From: Monoplex corrugatus
Lineage: Eukaryota > Mollusca > Gastropoda > Littorinimorpha > Ranellidae
Length of the DNA: 64,000 bases
Reading direction: 5' to 3'
NCBI GenBank assembly: GCA_030674185.1
Contig: CM060312.1
Span: 25,052,461 to 25,116,460 of the forward strand
The notes beneath the pieces are model-generated. The model was not told the origin of the DNA, did not search any database, and saw only the letters and a program-made list of their open reading frames with translations. Position 1 is the first letter of the stretch. Each line of letters opens with the position of its first letter. Positions 49,201 through 57,635 of this stretch are shown in pieces. Position numbers and translations under genes: made by a program.

Positions 49201-51859
49201 AAAGTTAAACAACAATTCACACACCCTTTTCAAAACCATCATAAAAGTTATTACAGAAAAGTCCACAATTTGTACTTCTCAAGGTCACTGTGACCTTAAA
49301 AAATTCAGCTGAAATAGATTTTGACATGTATCAAGAAACAGTTAGACTGTCATCATCATCATCATGTGCCTTGCGTGCATGGGTTGGCTCCCACACGAAT
49401 CTGTCTTTTGTCCCCTCAAGTATATCTCCTAACCTTTTTGTCCCTACACACTCTGAAATGTCATGTCTCTCCCTAAGGCTAAGCTGTGTTCTTTTTCCTC
49501 TAGTTTTCCTGTTCAAGACAAGATGCTCAAATTTCTCTTCCCTTGTCCTCACACATTAAATCTGTAGGTAGAATTTGAAGTGGCACACATGAAATGACTT
49601 CTTATACTCAATAAAGTGAATAACAGATTTTGTGCACTACAGACAATATTCTATAACAAGGAAAGAGATGGAAGGGCAGAGGGAAAAAAGTACATTATTC
49701 AAATTACTGCCAAAAACTATATATGCAAGTTTGTTACTGGTGGACCAGTAATACTGTGCCTACTTCCACATCAGTCCCTCATCAACAGAACCATGGTCAA
49801 CAACTAAAAAACAGATTTAAATCATATATATCTCTAAGAGTTAAGCAAACAAAACAATCACACTATACATACTTTCACACAAACATGGAAATTTAAATGC
49901 ATTTAAAATCCAACACCACACATGAATAATAAAAGATGATAAAGGCTCAAGCCACACCATATATATGTCTAAAACTGCCATTCATGCCCTTGCTTGATAC
50001 CACCTGATTGGGTTCAGGCCAACTCATGGACAATCTGTGCACAGTTCGGTGGCTTAAGCGAACACAAAAGCATCCAGCATATCATTATTGTCTATGCTTG
50101 TAATAGTTATAAGAATGTTACCGAAACAAAGCTGAAACCACTTGAAGTGCCTGTAGGCTACAGCCCACTGAAAATAGGAAAGCACTGACTACTTTTAGAA
50201 AACAACAACAACAAAACCACAAACTTGCGGGATGCAAGCCAACAGTAAGTGAGGCTGAAGCCAGGGGCAAGGCAACTGAACAGACTAGGTCCTTGCGCAA
50301 AAAAGTCAGGACACCTGAAACTGGACTTTTACAAGATCATCACCTCAGAGCCAAATCTTATAGATCTGGTTTCAATCACGCTCTTTAAGATTAACTTGGA
50401 ACCGTTACATCACATTGAAAACACTGGTTCTGGTCTAGTCATCTAAATCAACAGTTAGTTCAGGCCCAATTAGTAGGTTTGGATGGACAACAGCCTAGGA
50501 ACACTGGGTACTGATGACAAATCTTTGTGGTCTGCTTGGCTCTTTTGATAGAATCACTGACTCAAGATCTGCTATCTCAAGTTCAATCTCTGCCCAGAAT
50601 AAAAAAACAAACAAACAAAACAAAAAAACCCCAGCCTGTTCACTGCCCCCAGTGTACCTTCTGCAGTCAGTCAAACATTTCCCCATCACTCTGGTGGTGT
50701 CATCTTCATGTTTCATAGGTCCCTTCTTCGGAAAACGTAAACTTTACCGTCCCCTTTTTTTACCCATAGAAAATCAGGCTGTTCTGCAAACCTCCCAACA
50801 CTAGGACACTGACTGTTACAACACTAGCCCTACCCTAACCCTTTTAATTTAAGGGCTTTGTGTACCTAATTTATCAATGAAATACTGTAGAGAGTCATAT
50901 GGAACAGCCATATTGTGGTAAAGATGTGCGAGATGAAAATGGGTGATAAAGTTTACATTTGCCCCTTCTTCCACATCTCTCAACTTAAAGACCTCGCCAG
51001 TGCATATGCCCCCCCCCCCCCCCCCTGCGGGGATTGCTGGGGACTCTTTCAGTATAAACAATATCCCCACCTTCTGAAAATTCTGTTTCAGTGTCCTTAG
51101 TTATCTTTAACATACAAGTATTCAGGTATGTTTTTTAAATCCCCAGTGTAATAAATTGGACGGAGTTGGCCAGCGCCAGGGGATCTCCTTAGAATGACAC
51201 GACATGTGTAGTTTTAAATGTTGTTGTAGGCCTACGTTTTGAAACATCTAGATAGCCCTGATATGGCTCCACGCAGTCGGCTGGGCTTTAATTTAAAAAT
51301 AACAAAAGTCACATGCATAAGGCACAGGGTTTTGCGCAGGCTCAGTCAGGAGTCTGCGAATTCCTGGCAGTTAGTTAGTTATTGAGTGAGTTTTAAAGTC
51401 CTACCACTCTTAGAGTATAAGAGGACTACGAAAAAATTTTTTGAGGTTCAAGCCTTCAATAATTTTAAAGCATAGTGATAGTGAGAAACCGATGCTTTAT
51501 AGTTTATTCGGTTCTCTGATCCACCCTGGATCATGTGGATGTCATTCGAATGGGTGAATGCAATTCCTGGCAGATCTGAATGGGGCATATATATGGCCAG
51601 CACGAGTGCGATGAATCACAACCACCAAACTCCTGACTGAGTAATTGTCATACATTGTTTCACCAGGGAAACCATGACTGCTAGAGACTAAGACTTACGT
51701 TCCGTTCAAACAATCGTAGATGACAATGGAATCGTCATCACTACTGGAAATTAGTGTTTCTCCGTTCGCCGAAAAATTCATGCTGCTAACTCTGTCATTG
51801 TTTTCTCTGAAAATCTTGGCAACTCTTAAGCCCCTAACGGTTTCGTCAAACAGCTTCAT
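32443..51859 (-). CDS. WDR82: WDR82 homologue, WD40 protein of SET1/COMPASS (9 coding exons)
   Basis: Exons 5' to 3': 51859-51699, 49144-49047, 47690-47624, 47256-47157, 46492-46376, 43417-43262, 41076-41007, 38865-38723, 32472-32443. All introns are GT-AG, all phases agree, and the sum is 942 nt: 313 residues plus stop, the same length as human WDR82. Visible signatures: [109 protein letters not shown] and the C-terminus AFWLPCVDD. Known of the family (Swd2 in yeast): a seven-bladed beta-propeller that binds RNA polymerase II CTD Ser5-P, recruits SETD1A/B for H3K4 methylation, and serves PNUTS-PP1 and ZC3H4 termination complexes in the nucleus. No damage seen. Confidence 0.97.
32550..32665 (+). 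repeat. Dispersed repeat, CCCAGCTGACTGC family
   Basis: TTTAAAGCCCAGCTAACTGC, then AGAGCCGTATCAGGGCTATA, ACCATCTCAAAACATGC and AAAAAGAACTGGAAAAG. Part of a family with at least six copies in this window. Confidence 0.7.
33360..33470 (+). promoter_or_regulatory. Candidate CCAAT/TATA promoter inside WDR82 intron 8, antisense
   Basis: Two CCAAT boxes (33392-33396 in AACCAATCAC and 33414-33418 in AGCCAATGAG) precede a TATA-like GATATATCCC (33440-33449), placing a start near 33470. The flanks (33060-33760) are unusually rich in CpG for this window. The box order and spacing are those of a polymerase II promoter. No long reading frame follows, so any transcript is probably non-coding or a decayed gene. 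Confidence 0.4.
34054..34330. repeat. (CT)n microsatellites, three blocks
   Basis: CT runs at 34054-34076, 34166-34206 and 34300-34322, the last followed by a CA run. They lie between the promoter and terminal-exon candidates. Confidence 0.9.
34809..34980 (+). ncRNA. Candidate terminal exon of a short antisense transcript
   Basis: A pyrimidine-rich acceptor (TTCTCTATTGTAG, ending 34808), a tiny frame [11 protein letters not shown]... of 23 residues (34837-34908), and AATAAA at 34949-34954 form a plausible last exon downstream of the promoter candidate at 33360. The first exon's donor was not identified. Purely inferred. Confidence 0.25.
35770..38670 (-). pseudogene. Nearly full-length decayed LINE (L2/CR1-like), endonuclease plus RT
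   Basis: The minus strand carries, in order, endonuclease-like blocks (an IYCPPP-type motif near 37885, [12 protein letters not shown] near 37770, [12 protein letters not shown] near 37690, [11 protein letters not shown] near 37600), then RT blocks LPFQSAYS (about 36790), [10 protein letters not shown] (about 36660), [17 protein letters not shown] (about 36570), [14 protein letters not shown] (about 36470), [14 protein letters not shown] (about 36415), IQNW, and [12 protein letters not shown] (about 35960). Frameshifts and stops are frequent. The catalytic YADD box reads CADN, so the enzyme would be dead even if the frame were open. Same strand as WDR82. Confidence 0.75.
38723..38865 (-). CDS. 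WDR82: WDR82 exon 8
   Basis: Encodes [40 protein letters not shown] and ATACTNM. The family pattern of a final blade with GKVHxW and FNPK is visible. Acceptor GATGCAG, donor GTAAGA, phase 0 at the 3' end. Confidence 0.95.
38866..41006 (-). other. WDR82 intron 7
   Basis: Nearly half the intron is a minisatellite (38940-39865). The rest (39866-41006) includes a duplicated TTTCTGTAAA...GATGTGAGG/TAAGGCGAGG stretch (39960-40075) and a SINE-like fragment with TACCCATTTACAGCTAGGTG (40739). No exon seen. Confidence 0.6.
38940..39865 (+). repeat. Minisatellite, unit about 46 bp, about 20 copies
   Basis: Unit: AATCATAACTTACTGGTATG, GAGACTGTTCCTGACC, TTATCACTGA. The central units (39140-39360) are identical or nearly so; the outer units vary, a pattern of recent central expansion. 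Confidence 0.95.
41007..41076 (-). CDS. WDR82: WDR82 exon 7
   Basis: A 70-nt exon: [20 protein letters not shown] then VFC, ending one base into a Gly codon. Acceptor GTTGCAG, donor GTAAGT. The motif [10 protein letters not shown] is conserved. Confidence 0.94.
41640..41910 (+). repeat. SINE-like repeat, GATCTCCCAGG family
   Basis: AGGGTGGAGACTTTTCTGAT, CTCCCAGGCGTGCAGATCTG, then CACTTAAAGATCCTGTAAGC and CATATCCATGTTC. The blocks resemble a repeat recalled from marine snails. Copy 42250 has the same order. Confidence 0.6.
42250..42510 (+). repeat. SINE-like repeat, GATCTCCCAGG family
   Basis: Begins with a tRNA-like AGTGATTAGGATGTTATAC, then GTGATCTCCCAGGTCAATAT, TACAGAACACCAAATTCACA, GTAAAGGATCCTCTAAACC and ACCCAGCATGCACACCCCCT. 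A decayed partial copy is at about 59790-59920. Confidence 0.65.
42860..43125 (+). repeat. tRNA-type SINE body, 5'-truncated
   Basis: Shares GAGTCTCATCCACTTCATG, TTCTTCACCAACA, GAGTACAACCCTATAACAG and GAACTCTACAGCATCATG with the SINE at 11009. The tRNA head is missing or too diverged to read. It lies in WDR82 intron 6. Confidence 0.55.
43262..43417 (-). CDS. WDR82: WDR82 exon 6
   Basis: 52 whole codons: [52 protein letters not shown]. Acceptor TTTGCAG before 43417 and donor GTAAGA after 43262. Confidence 0.95.
43750..43830 (+). repeat. Dispersed repeat, CCCAGCTGACTGC family (fragment)
   Basis: TTATAGCCCAGCTGACTACT, AGAGCCATATCAGGGCTAAC, ACCACTTCAAAATTAACA. Only the first ~80 bases of the family are present. 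Confidence 0.6.
43969..45296. mobile_element. Candidate TTAA-flanked element of about 1.3 kb
   Basis: The right end reads AAATACGAAAGGG followed by TTAA (45293-45296), which also begins the CCCAGCTGACTGC repeat; the element appears to sit in that repeat's TTAA. The proposed left end TTAACTCTATGAATACATTG matches only weakly as an inverse. Inside, the minus strand at 44488-44357 encodes [18 protein letters not shown] and an acidic [17 protein letters not shown], the style of piggyBac N-termini. The right boundary is better supported than the left. Confidence 0.4.
45293..45760 (+). repeat. Dispersed repeat, CCCAGCTGACTGC family (long copy)
   Basis: Starts TTAAAGCCCAGCTGACTGC and runs about 470 bases, through CAAAGGACACTAAAGCATAC, ATTCCTTAGAGTCAAACATG, CAATTATCAATCATA and AGAATTTCCAGAAGATGG. 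It is collinear with 61322-61750, so the two define a repeat of roughly 430-470 bp. No tRNA boxes or coding frame recognised. Confidence 0.75.
46376..46492 (-). CDS. WDR82: WDR82 exon 5
   Basis: 39 whole codons: [39 protein letters not shown]. Acceptor GACAG, donor GTGAGA. The family motif [11 protein letters not shown] is intact. Confidence 0.96.
47157..47256 (-). CDS. WDR82: WDR82 exon 4
   Basis: Acceptor TTTCAG before 47256, donor GTATGT after 47157. It encodes [20 protein letters not shown] and [14 protein letters not shown], with a classic WD dipeptide in IRLWDLRS. It ends at phase 0. Confidence 0.96.
47624..47690 (-). CDS. WDR82: WDR82 exon 3
   Basis: A 67-nt exon with acceptor TGTGCAG and donor GTAAGT. 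It encodes [20 protein letters not shown] then TK, the near-invariant [17 protein letters not shown] block. Confidence 0.95.
48191..49015 (+). mobile_element. Split or degenerate TTAA palindromic MITE, copy 6
   Basis: The left part 48191-48240 (TTAACCTTTTGACTCCTTCA and ATCCACCAGCTTCCTGTATT) matches the left arm. A segment at about 48935-49012 (GAAAGAATTAAGTTTCTGCAG, GAGTGAGGAAGTCAATGG) resembles the right half. About 690 bases of AT-rich ACA-type sequence lie between. A single interrupted copy is inferred, not shown. Confidence 0.4.
49047..49144 (-). CDS. WDR82: WDR82 exon 2
   Basis: Acceptor TTTCAG before 49144, donor GTATGT after 49047. It encodes [20 protein letters not shown] and [12 protein letters not shown], matching the [12 protein letters not shown] block of the family. 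It starts with one base completing Thr and ends with one base of Asp. Confidence 0.92.
49345..49560 (-). pseudogene. LINE C-terminal fragment
   Basis: The minus strand reads [20 protein letters not shown], then [20 protein letters not shown] and KAHDDDD. The layout (GKR...GR-type segment, an amphipathic stretch, W..., A.AR...DD) is the C-terminus of a class of invertebrate non-LTR retrotransposons also present at 58830-59310 and 59920-60220. Confidence 0.55.
50517..50830 (+). repeat. tRNA-related SINE, GGCTCTTTTGACAGAA family
   Basis: GCTTGGCTCTTTTGATAGAA, ACTCAAGATCTGCTATC, AGTTCAATCTC, then TCTGGTGGTGTCATC and TTTCATAGGTCCC, which continues into the segment also seen at 46850 and 59385. 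Lies in WDR82 intron 1. Confidence 0.6.
51240..51300 (-). repeat. Dispersed repeat, CCCAGCTGACTGC family (fragment)
   Basis: Inverted copy: the plus strand reads AGCCCTGATATGGCTCC, ACGCAGTCGGCTGGGCTTTA. Only the 5' part of the family is present. Confidence 0.6.
51699..51859 (-). CDS. WDR82: WDR82 exon 1 (residues 1-54)
   Basis: Start ATG 51859-51857 in an AAAATGA context, chosen because [13 protein letters not shown] aligns with the family N-terminus; an in-frame ATG 21 bases upstream is less likely. It contains [19 protein letters not shown], the first blade. The donor GTAAGT follows 51699, leaving two bases of a Thr codon. Confidence 0.95.
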
Positions 51860-51899
51860 TTTGTCACGTTGTGGATACACCGAACGTTTTCGCCGACTT

Positions 51900-51925
51900 T
51901 TTCTCCCGCACTTCCGTTATTCAAT
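51900..51925 (-). promoter_or_regulatory. WDR82 proximal promoter with ETS-type site
   Basis: About 50 bases upstream of the WDR82 ATG, the minus strand reads CGGAAGTG (51916-51909), the ETS-factor consensus common in TATA-less housekeeping promoters. The local sequence is richer in CpG than its surroundings. The function is inferred from the motif and position only. Confidence 0.35.
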
Positions 51926-52110
51926 GTAAGTACGGCACTCACATTTGCTGCTGAAGGTTTAGATAATTAACGACTGTTATTTCTTTGCTATTTTTGTTTA
52001 AAAATTATGACTTGACATTTATGATTAATATTAAAATAGTATTAGTAGTAATACTGATTTTTCTGTTTAGCTGTTTCGTGACCCCTGACCTTTAGCAATG
52101 ACCAAAGGAC

Positions 52111-52111
<1 letters not shown>

Positions 52112-52159
<48 letters not shown>

Positions 52160-52199
52160 GTTTGTGTGTGTGTGTGTGTGTTGTGTGTGTGTGTGTGTG

Positions 52200-52232
<33 letters not shown>

Positions 52233-52250
52233 GTGTGTGTGTGTGTTGGT
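52112..52250. repeat. (GT)n microsatellite with TTGTG breaks
   Basis: GT repeat with TTG interruptions about 200 bases upstream of the WDR82 promoter. Confidence 0.95.
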
Positions 52251-52429
52251 GTTTCTCTCCCTCTTACGAATTGATTGCACAGCCAATTCAGAAAAGATGA
52301 TAAAGAATAATAAAATGAATAAATACATGAAGACAAAACAAACAAAACAGTGGCGCAGAAGAAGACGACGATCACTCGATGTTGATTAATTTGGACGTGT
52401 TAGACGGTAGTAGAGACTTCTTCCCCATT

Positions 52430-52450
52430 TGTGTGTATGTGTGTGTGTGT

Positions 52451-52503
<53 letters not shown>

Positions 52504-52520
52504 GTGTGTGTGTGTGGTGT

Positions 52521-52598
<78 letters not shown>
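52430..52598. repeat. (GT)n then (GA)n compound microsatellite
   Basis: GT run changing abruptly to GA at 52559. Confidence 0.95.
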
Positions 52599-52602
<4 letters not shown>

Positions 52603-52729
52603 CTTATGTTTTGTTAATGTTGATATTTACCTTTTATGACTTTGGACTGTAGCCTACGTAGCTGACAAAGATTCTCTCAACATTACTGATGATGCCGTTG
52701 CAGAATTGAAATGAGTGCACACCTAGACT

Positions 52730-52935
52730 TTTAGTTTCAGTTTCTCAAGATAGCGTCTCCGCGCTCGGATGTCACATTCCATACGCACTGACGCCACTGA
52801 TGCCATGTGATGAAGACATAAAAATGATCATGGCATAGACCATAAAGCCTGTGCATAAGTCCTAAACGCTGGCAATTTATCGAGGTCCTACCTAGCCCAG
52901 GCTATGGGTTTTATGCCATTTTGTATCAGTCTGTC
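52730..52935 (+). repeat. SINE-type repeat, TTTCTCAAG family
   Basis: The best preserved copy: GTTTCAGTTTCTCAAGATAG, GCGCTCGGATGTCACATTCC, GATCATGGCATAGACC, AAAGCCTGTGCATAAGTCC and GAGGTCCTACCTAGCCCAGG. Confidence 0.65.
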
Positions 52936-53025
52936 AACAGAACAATGACTACATTATAATGAAATGTGTGACTCCATCTGCAATGTCAAACCTCACGAAA
53001 ATGAAAACGACAACGACGACGACAA

Positions 53026-53092
53026 GAAGAAGAAGAAGAAGAAGAAGAACAACAACAACAACAACAGCAGCAGCAGCAGCAGCAGCAACAGC

Positions 53093-53139
<47 letters not shown>

Positions 53140-53142
53140 CGT
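53026..53142. repeat. Compound trinucleotide repeat AAG/AAC/AGC
   Basis: GAAGAA, then AACAAC, CAGCAG and AACAAC blocks in one continuous tract. All frames stay open across it, giving homopolymer-like false ORFs. Confidence 0.95.
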
Positions 53143-53431
53143 GGAAATGGATGAAACATATCCAACCCTCAGTAGCCCACAAACTGATCTCACCAACGTC
53201 CCATTCAACCACATAAAATTTTAAAACATTTTATTACACAAGGAAAGTGCATCAGGCCCCACTGGATCTCTCTCACACCTTGTTCTTTGCTGGTCTGCAC
53301 GTATAATATATCAGTAAGTATATGAAAAAAAACCCCAAAGGAAGAACAACACCCCCCCCCTCACACCCCAAAACAACAACAACAACAACAGAGGAACCGT
53401 CATAACACATGCAATGACAAGGAAGTTACTC

Positions 53432-53502
53432 GAGGATAGGATAAGATAGGATAGGATAAGATAGGACAGGATAGGATGGGATGAGATAGGATAGGAAAGG
53501 TC
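53432..53502. repeat. GATAG/GATAAG pentanucleotide array
   Basis: About a dozen imperfect GGATA/AGATA units in tandem. Confidence 0.9.
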
Positions 53503-53529
53503 CGCTTCTGAACGCTGGTCCATCAGGCT

Positions 53530-54500
53530 ACTTACTGTATTCAGTCAGATCTTCTGGTTGTTGCCAGTCTCCATTCCAATGACTAATCTTCTTTCAAACA
53601 TCGTCACATTTTTTGATGACACAGCTTCTTCTGGTAGATTATTTCAACTGATGCGAAGAGTGAAATTTTTTTTTTTCTTTTCTTTTTTGTTGGTTCGAAG
53701 GGAATTGTTAGATCTCTTTAGACATATTGTTGTATGATGACTTCTGGTATTTGAATCTGTTTGTTGAGGTTGATTATCCTGGGCAAGTCTGAACAATAAA
53801 TGTCGCTTGTGAATTTAAAACTTTTGTTATGTCTCCTCTGATTCTACGATATGCCAAAGTTGACAGCCGTCGGTTTCTTGAGGTGTTCTTCGTTGCAAAG
53901 TCCTTTTAGGGATGGAACAATTCTGATTGTTGTTTTCAATATGTTTTTTAGTGCTGTAATGTGTTCGGTTTTATATGGGAATCAAGCAGAATTTGCATAT
54001 TGTGAGTGAAGTCGCAGTAATACTTTGTATAGGAGAAGGAACATTTGCTCGTCTAGGTAATTGATAGTTCTCATCATTATGCTATTTGCTTTATTGATCA
54101 TATTATTCATATATTCATCAAAAGACAGATCTTCGTCTATGATTACTCCTATGTTTTTTTCACTTTCACTTGTACTCAGATTTGTGTTGCAAATAGAGTA
54201 AGTACAGTTATCTGTATTTCTTTTTCCCATAGATGGGACCTTGCATTTATCCAGGTGGAATTCTAAGAGCCATGTATTTGACCAGTTTTTTGCTTACTTA
54301 GATCATCGTGTAGAACTACGTAGTCATTGGCTGTCTTTAGTATTTTTTAATTTACATAATTGGCTTTTTTTTTTATTTCTTTACATATCGTAGAGTCATC
54401 TGCGAACATGTAGGCTGAGGACTGTAGTGATTTTGGTAAGTTAATTATGTAAGTAATAAATAGGATCGGTCCGAAGTTGTTGCTCCGTAGTATTCTGCTC
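53530..54500 (-). pseudogene. LINE reverse transcriptase fragment, CR1-like family
   Basis: The minus strand reads FHLDKCKVPSMGKRNTDNC, ESEKNIGVIIDEDLSFDEYM, KANSIMMRTINYLDEQMFLL, LYKVLLRLHSQYANSA, then after a stop HITALKNI, RIVPSLKGL, LPRIINLNKQIQIPEVI and, near the end, NNLPEEAV. This is the thumb and C-terminal region of a non-LTR RT of the type WSPxxKxDI...LENVQRRAT. The catalytic palm is largely lost. Divergent from the other LINEs here. Confidence 0.7.
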
Positions 54501-54774
54501 GTTATATATCTCGAGGTGAGAAGCTGCTATTTACTATCACCATTTGCCTTCTGTTTGTCAGTAGTGCATATAATGCATTTTACCCAGTCCAAAATTCTAC
54601 CATCATATCCACAGAATTGAACTACAGTAAGATACTGACTTCTTTATGTTAATTGTTGGTCAAGCATTTCGCAAAAGCATGAGAGACAAAGGCAAAAACA
54701 CATGGAAAGCAAATAGGCTACATGTCAACACCTACGAATGAAAACAAAACAGACAATGATAACACTACAATAGT

Positions 54775-55015
54775 AGCATCTTCTGTTCTTCTTGTTCGCC
54801 GTCACACTTGGGGTTTCGTCTCTAGGGCGAAAGAGGTCGTCTTCAGTAGCACGTCCACAGGCTCGCACTACTTCAGCAAGCCCAGGGGTGCCGGTCAGAT
54901 CTCCTCCTTCAAAGACTGGTATCTGTCGCGTTCCTGAAGGATTTCTGCTGTCTGGTCAGCTTTTCCACAAGAGCACTGGGGGCATGGTACAAGTTGGAAG
55001 CACTTGGTCATGTGG
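54775..55015 (-). pseudogene. Antisense LINE C-terminal zinc-knuckle fragment (copy 1)
   Basis: The minus strand reads KCFQLVPCPQCSCGKADQTA then EILQERDRYQSLKEE, a damaged form of the CxCG...QTAEHxLxxCP zinc-knuckle at the C-terminus of several invertebrate LINEs, followed later by RKTTSFALETKP. The identical piece recurs at 56609-56848. Confidence 0.6.
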
Positions 55016-55035
55016 TGAATACATTCAGTCTGTCA

Positions 55036-55137
55036 TCGTCGTTATCATCATCATCGTCGTCGTCGTCATCGTCATCGTCATCATCCATATTCTTCCTCTT
55101 CTCATCATCATCACCATCATCATCATCGTCGTCATCA

Positions 55138-55171
<34 letters not shown>

Positions 55172-55250
55172 TGTCGTCATCATCATAATTAGTAGTATTA
55201 ATATTAGTATTAGTATTAATATTAGTATTAGTATTAGTATAGTTGGTGTT
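55036..55250. repeat. ATC/GTC trinucleotide array and ATT/AGT array (copy 1)
   Basis: TCATCG-type repeats, then TTAGTATTAGTATT-type repeats. Copy 2 (56869-57065) is slightly shorter. Confidence 0.95.
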
Positions 55251-55284
55251 GTTGTTTGATTCCATTTTAAATGACAAGTCAGTG

Positions 55285-55560
55285 ATGTATGTGGCCTAGT
55301 GGATGAAGTACACATCTAAGATGCAAGAAAACCCGGTTCATTTCCCGGAGGGACGATGATTTCTCTTCCTCACCCTGCCAGGCCTTGAGTGATGGTCAGG
55401 GTGCCAGCCTTCTAGGTGAGACACGGTAAAACAAAGACCCCACTGTATAACATGCATTTAGCGCACGTTAAAGATCCAACGACAAGACAAATGTCTCTGA
55501 CAAAATTTTGTGAAAAAGTCCGCTTTCATAGGCAAACGAAAACAAGAAAAAAAAAAAAGA
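55285..55560 (+). repeat. tRNA-derived SINE with conserved core (copy 1)
   Basis: A box TGGCCTAGTGG (55292-55302), B box GGTTCATTTCC (55335-55345), middle GAGTGATGGTCAGGGTGCCA, core TTTAGCGCACGTTAAAGATC, then ACAAATGTCTCTGACAAAA. The core and promoter arrangement match a SINE class with a conserved central domain in molluscs (recalled). A related, better-boxed copy is at 61845. Confidence 0.75.
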
Positions 55561-55825
55561 AGAGCGGCCTGTATTTCAAGTGGAAAAAATGTTGACAAAC
55601 AAACGAACGAACGAACGAACGAAAGAACGAACAAATAAACAAACAAACAAACAAGCAAATAGAACCCAAACCTTCTCACCACACTACATAACCAGGCATA
55701 CCTGACGTCACAAGAAGAGGTCATGATTCGGTCAGTTGAACCATAGAGAGGGACAGGTAGACAGACAAGAACTTTCGTTATGCAGCCATAGACTCAAAAT
55801 CTTATAGGAACCAGAAATAGAATAG

Positions 55826-55829
<4 letters not shown>

Positions 55830-55920
<91 letters not shown>
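55830..55920. repeat. (CA)n microsatellite (copy 1)
   Basis: About 45 CA units. The corresponding tract in copy 2 (57636-57720) is slightly shorter. Confidence 0.95.
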
Positions 55921-55924
<4 letters not shown>

Positions 55925-56032
55925 AACAAATAAAAACAACAACAACAACAATAACAAAAATAGAACCACAATTCGTATTTGACACAAGAAAGACAAGACA
56001 AGACAACCACAAGACAAGACAAGACAGGCGCA

Positions 56033-56459
56033 AAATTTTTGGCTTACTAGCCTTCGTCAAGCCTGGGCAGACTACAAGCTTGTGCACTGACTCAATACAA
56101 CATCCAGATGTCCACCAAGCTCAAGATCTATGAGACAGTTGTCCTCACCACCCTTCTCTATGGATGTGAGACCTGGACCTTGTATAGAAAGCAATCAAAC
56201 TGTTGGAGTGCTTTCACATGCAACGCTTGCACTCAATCCTGGGCATCAAATGGCAGGACATGATCACAAACCTTGAGGTCCTTGGACCGCTCAAAACCCA
56301 CTAGCATCGAAGCCATGATCCTGAAAGCCCGGCTTAGATGGATGGGGCATGTCATTCGGATGGACAATAACAGGATTCCAAAGCTTCTCCTCTATGGCGA
56401 GCTCTGTAAGGGAAAGAGGAAGCAAGGTAGGCCATTTAAACTTTTCAAACACTGCATCC
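56033..56459 (+). pseudogene. LINE RT C-terminal fragment, truncated by the duplication junction
   Basis: Reads STKLKIYETVVLTTLLYGCE and TWTLYRKQ, then after frame changes ILKARLRWMGHVIRMDNNRI, PKLLLYGELCKGKRKQGRPF and KLFKHCI. The LLYGCETWT and LRWMGHVIRM motifs are hallmarks of the C-terminal part of a common invertebrate LINE RT. Confidence 0.8.
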
Positions 56460-56608
56460 ACAGTAAGATACTGATTTCTTTATGTTAATTGTTGGTCAAG
56501 CATTTCGCAAAAGCATGAGAGACAAAGGCAAACACATGGAAAGCAAATAGGCTACATGTCAACACCTACGAATGAAAACAAAACAGACAATGATAACACT
56601 ACAATAGT

Positions 56609-56848
56609 AGCATCTTCTGTTCTTCTTGTTCGCCGTCACACTTGGGGTTTCGTCTCTAGGGCGAAAGAGGTCGTCTTCAGTAGCACGTCCACAGGCTCGC
56701 ACTACTTCAGCAAGCCCAGGGGTGCCGGTCAGATCTCCTCCTTCAAAGACTGGTATCTGTCGCGTTCCTGAAGGATTTCTGCTGTCTGGTCAGCTTTTCC
56801 ACAAGAGCACTGGGGCATGGTACAAGTTGGAAGCACTTGGTCATGTGG
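56609..56848 (-). pseudogene. Antisense LINE C-terminal zinc-knuckle fragment (copy 2)
   Basis: Same as the copy at 54775, with one G fewer in the G run near 56815. Confidence 0.6.
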
Positions 56849-57104
56849 TGAATACATTCAGTCTGTCATCGTCGTTATCATCATCATCGTCGTCGTCGTC
56901 ATCGTCATCATCCATATTCTTCCTCTTCTCATCATCATCCACATCATCATCATCGTCGTCATCATCGTCGTCGTCGTCATCGTCGTCGTCGTTGTCGTCA
57001 TCATCATAATTAGTAGTATTAATATTAGTATTAGTATTAATATTAGTATTAGTATTAGTATAGTTGGTGTTGTTGTTTGATTCCATTTTAAATGACAAGT
57101 CAGT

Positions 57105-57380
57105 GATGTATGTGGCCTAGTGGATGAAGTACACATCTAAGATGCAAGAAAACCCGGTTCATTTCCCGGAGGGACGATGATTTCTCTTCCTCACCCTGCC
57201 AGGCCTTGAGTGATGGTCAGGGTGCCAGCCTTCTAGGTGAGACACGGTAAAACAAAGACCCCACTGTATAACATGCATTTAGCGCACGTTAAAGATCCAA
57301 CGACAAGACAAATGTCTCTGACAAAATTTTGTGAAAAAGTCCGCTTTCATAGGCAAACGAAAACAAGAAAAAAAAGAGAA
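57105..57380 (+). repeat. tRNA-derived SINE with conserved core (copy 2)
   Basis: Duplicate of the SINE at 55285 carried by the tandem duplication; A box at about 57112, B box at about 57156. Confidence 0.75.
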
Positions 57381-57633
57381 GAGCGGCCTGTATTTCAAGT
57401 GGAAAAAATGTTGACAAACAAACGAACGAAAGAACGAACAAATAAACAAACAAACAAACAAGCAAATAGAACCCAAACCTTCTCACCACACTACATAACC
57501 AGGCATACCTGACGTCACAAGAAGAGGTCATGATTCGGTCAGTTGAACCATAGAGAGGGACAGGTAGACAGGCAAGAACTTTCGTTATGCAGCCATAGAC
57601 TCAAAATCTTATAGGAACCAGAAATAGAATAGG

Positions 57634-57635
<2 letters not shown>

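Larger units (their letters stand above)
46493..51698 (-). other. WDR82 introns 1 to 4 taken together
   Basis: Intron 4 (46493-47156) has a poly-C run at 46669 and a SINE piece at 46795. Intron 3 is 367 bp. Intron 2 (47691-49046) holds AAT/GAT simple repeats and palindromic-element pieces. Intron 1 (49145-51698) holds a LINE tail (49350), a SINE (50517), a poly-C run (51009-51026) and a dispersed-repeat fragment (51240). No missed exon was recognised. Confidence 0.55.
51860..54620. other. Region upstream of WDR82: microsatellites and a LINE fragment
   Basis: Contains two GT microsatellites, an AAG/AAC/AGC compound repeat, a GATAG pentanucleotide array, a TTTCTCAAG repeat and an antisense LINE fragment. 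No host gene recognised. Confidence 0.6.
54624..56459 (+). repeat. Tandem duplication, copy 1 (about 1836 bp)
   Basis: Begins ACAGTAAGATACTGACTTCT and ends CACTGCATCC, where copy 2 begins with the same ACAGTAAGATACTG. It contains an antisense LINE tail, an ATC/GTC trinucleotide array, a SINE, a long CA tract and a sense LINE RT fragment cut off at the junction. Differences from copy 2 are scattered single bases and short indels, mostly in simple repeats. Confidence 0.92.

Noticed and set aside
52964..53216. Asn- or Thr-repeat protein and its Val/Leu-rich antisense
   Set aside because: Produced by AAG/AAC/AGC trinucleotide repeats with no flanking coding signal.
54722..54937. An identical 71-residue plus-strand frame in both copies of the duplication
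   Set aside because: The minus strand of the same DNA reads as a LINE zinc-knuckle fragment. Identity reflects the recent duplication, not selection.
55008..55315. Poly-Asp protein and antisense Ser-rich protein, present in both duplicate copies
   Set aside because: Reading of an ATC/GTC array. The duplication explains the apparent conservation.
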